Assembly: GCA_021821425.1 (NCBI GenBank)
Contig: JAKACL010000118.1
Location: forward strand, 1 to 8,767
Source: Pseudomonadota bacterium
GTDB lineage: Bacteria > Pseudomonadota > Gammaproteobacteria > Burkholderiales > Thiobacillaceae
DNA: 8,767 nt
Reading direction: 5' to 3'
Shown here: positions 7,910-8,767 of the stretch, piece by piece
How the letters are laid out: every line of letters starts with the position of its first letter
Numbering within the stretch: position 1 is the stretch's first letter
The notes under the pieces: generated by a model
Database searches by the model: none
The model's input: only the letters and a program-made list of their open reading frames with translations
What the model was told of the DNA's origin: nothing
Translations under genes and position numbers: made by a program

Positions 7910-8767
7910 TTATGCGGCAACAGCGCGTTTGCGGGACAGGGCTTCCTCGTCGCACGCGGGGCAGAATTCGTGCTCGCCGGCGAGGTAGCCGTGTTTGGGA
8001 CAGATGGAAAAGGTGGGCGTGATGGTGATGTAGGGCAGGCGGAAACGCGTCAGCGCGCGCCGCACCAGGTTCTTGCACGCCTCTGCCGAAGAAATGTGTT
8101 CGGACATGTAGAGGTGCAGCACGGTGCCGCCGGTGTACTTGCGCTGCAGGTCGTCCTGCCGCTCCAGCGCCTCGAAGGCGTCGTCGGTGAAGCCCACCGG
8201 CAGCTGCGACGAATTGGTGTAGTAGGGCGCATCAATGGTGCCCGCCTGCAGGATGCCCGGATAGCGCCTGGCGTCTTCCTTGGCGAAGCGGTAGGTGGTG
8301 CCCTCGGCCGGCGTGGCTTCCAGGTTGTACATGTGGCCGGTCTCTTCCTGGAAGGCGGCAATCCGCCCGCGGATGTGGTCGAGCAGACGCACCGCGAACG
8401 CGTGGCCCCATTCGCTGGTGATGTCGTGTTCGTCCCCGCTGAAGTTGCGGATCATCTCGTTGACGCCGTTGACGCCGATGGTCGAGAAGTGGTTGCGCAG
8501 GGTGCCGAGATAGCGCCTGGTGTAGGGGAACAGGCCGTTGTCCATCAGGCGCTGGATTTCCTTGCGCTTGATTTCCAGCCCGTTCCTCGCCATGCCGAGC
8601 AGCGCGTCGAGGCGGCGCAGCAGCCCCGCTTCGTCGCCCCGGTATTCGTGGCCCAGGCGCGCGCAGTTGACCGTCACCACGCCGACCGAGCCGGTCTGCT
8701 CGGCCGAGCCGAACAGGCCGTTGCCGCGCTTCAACAACTCGCGCAGGTCGAGCTGCAGCCGGCAGCA
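7910..8767 (-). CDS. nrdD: NrdD, class III ribonucleotide reductase, C-terminal part without glycyl-radical domain
   Basis: The 285 residues visible are the C-terminal part of the anaerobic ribonucleoside-triphosphate reductase, which makes dNTPs without oxygen. Reading continues to the edge with no start, so the gene is truncated by the window. Family landmarks are CCRLQLDLRE at the edge, GLFGSAEQTGSVGVVTVN, GLFPYTRRYLGTLRNHFSTI, GHMYNLEATPAEGTTYRFAKE, DAPYYTNSSQLPVGFTDD and KYTGGTVLHLYMSEHISSAE. The end carries a Zn-ribbon-like site, CPKHGYLAGEHEFCPAC, with visible residues C256, H259, C269 and C272; the first pair is Cys-x2-His rather than Cys-x2-Cys. Only 13 residues follow before TAA, so the glycyl-radical loop is absent and is encoded by the next gene. 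One of the two Cys at the edge may be the thiyl-radical cysteine, but I infer that from memory of alignments. Confidence 0.93.
   Translation of the reverse strand, partial: CCRLQLDLRELLKRGNGLFGSAEQTGSVGVVTVNCARLGHEYRGDEAGLLRRLDALLGMARNGLEIKRKEIQRLMDNGLFPYTRRYLGTLRNHFSTIGVNGVNEMIRNFSGDEHDITSEWGHAFAVRLLDHIRGRIAAFQEETGHMYNLEATPAEGTTYRFAKEDARRYPGILQAGTIDAPYYTNSSQLPVGFTDDAFEALERQDDLQRKYTGGTVLHLYMSEHISSAEACKNLVRRALTRFRLPYITITPTFSICPKHGYLAGEHEFCPACDEEALSRKRAVAA

Overview
The window is GC-rich. Every gene I can support lies on the minus strand, so the reading order runs from high to low coordinates. The protein sequences look most like those of Betaproteobacteria, perhaps Thiobacillus-, Rhodocyclales- or Burkholderiales-like, but this is an impression from memory of protein families and the genus is not determined. 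An oxygen-sensitive class III ribonucleotide reductase implies anaerobic or facultatively anaerobic growth. A complete Czc efflux operon implies exposure to Zn, Co or Cd.

Region 1 (8767 down to 6944) is an anaerobic deoxynucleotide synthesis module. It holds the C-terminal part of NrdD (cut by the window edge), a separate 61-residue protein carrying the glycyl-radical motif RVMGY, and the radical-SAM activase NrdG. NrdD stops right after its Zn site and has no glycyl-radical domain; the small gene supplies that domain. Between the small gene and nrdG lie an FNR-like dyad and a REP-like double-hairpin element.

Region 2 (6935 down to 1) is a heavy-metal efflux operon in the order czcI, czcC, czcB, a 61-codon unknown gene, czcA, and a HupE/UreJ-like membrane protein cut by the left edge. 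A sigma70-like promoter sits immediately upstream of czcI, placed so that transcription would begin at or next to the ATG. CzcA is the proton-driven inner-membrane pump, CzcB the periplasmic adaptor and CzcC the outer-membrane channel. CzcI is a His-rich exported protein thought to modulate expression. Gaps are short (9 to 29 bp) except between czcI and czcC (94 bp, with a 17-bp palindrome).

The observations most worth follow-up are the two-gene NrdD with an in-frame stop between its parts, the conserved-looking small gene between czcB and czcA, and the predicted leaderless start of czcI. I see no tRNA, rRNA, CRISPR array, insertion sequence or convincing intrinsic terminator. No czc regulatory gene (such as czcR or czcS) is inside the window.
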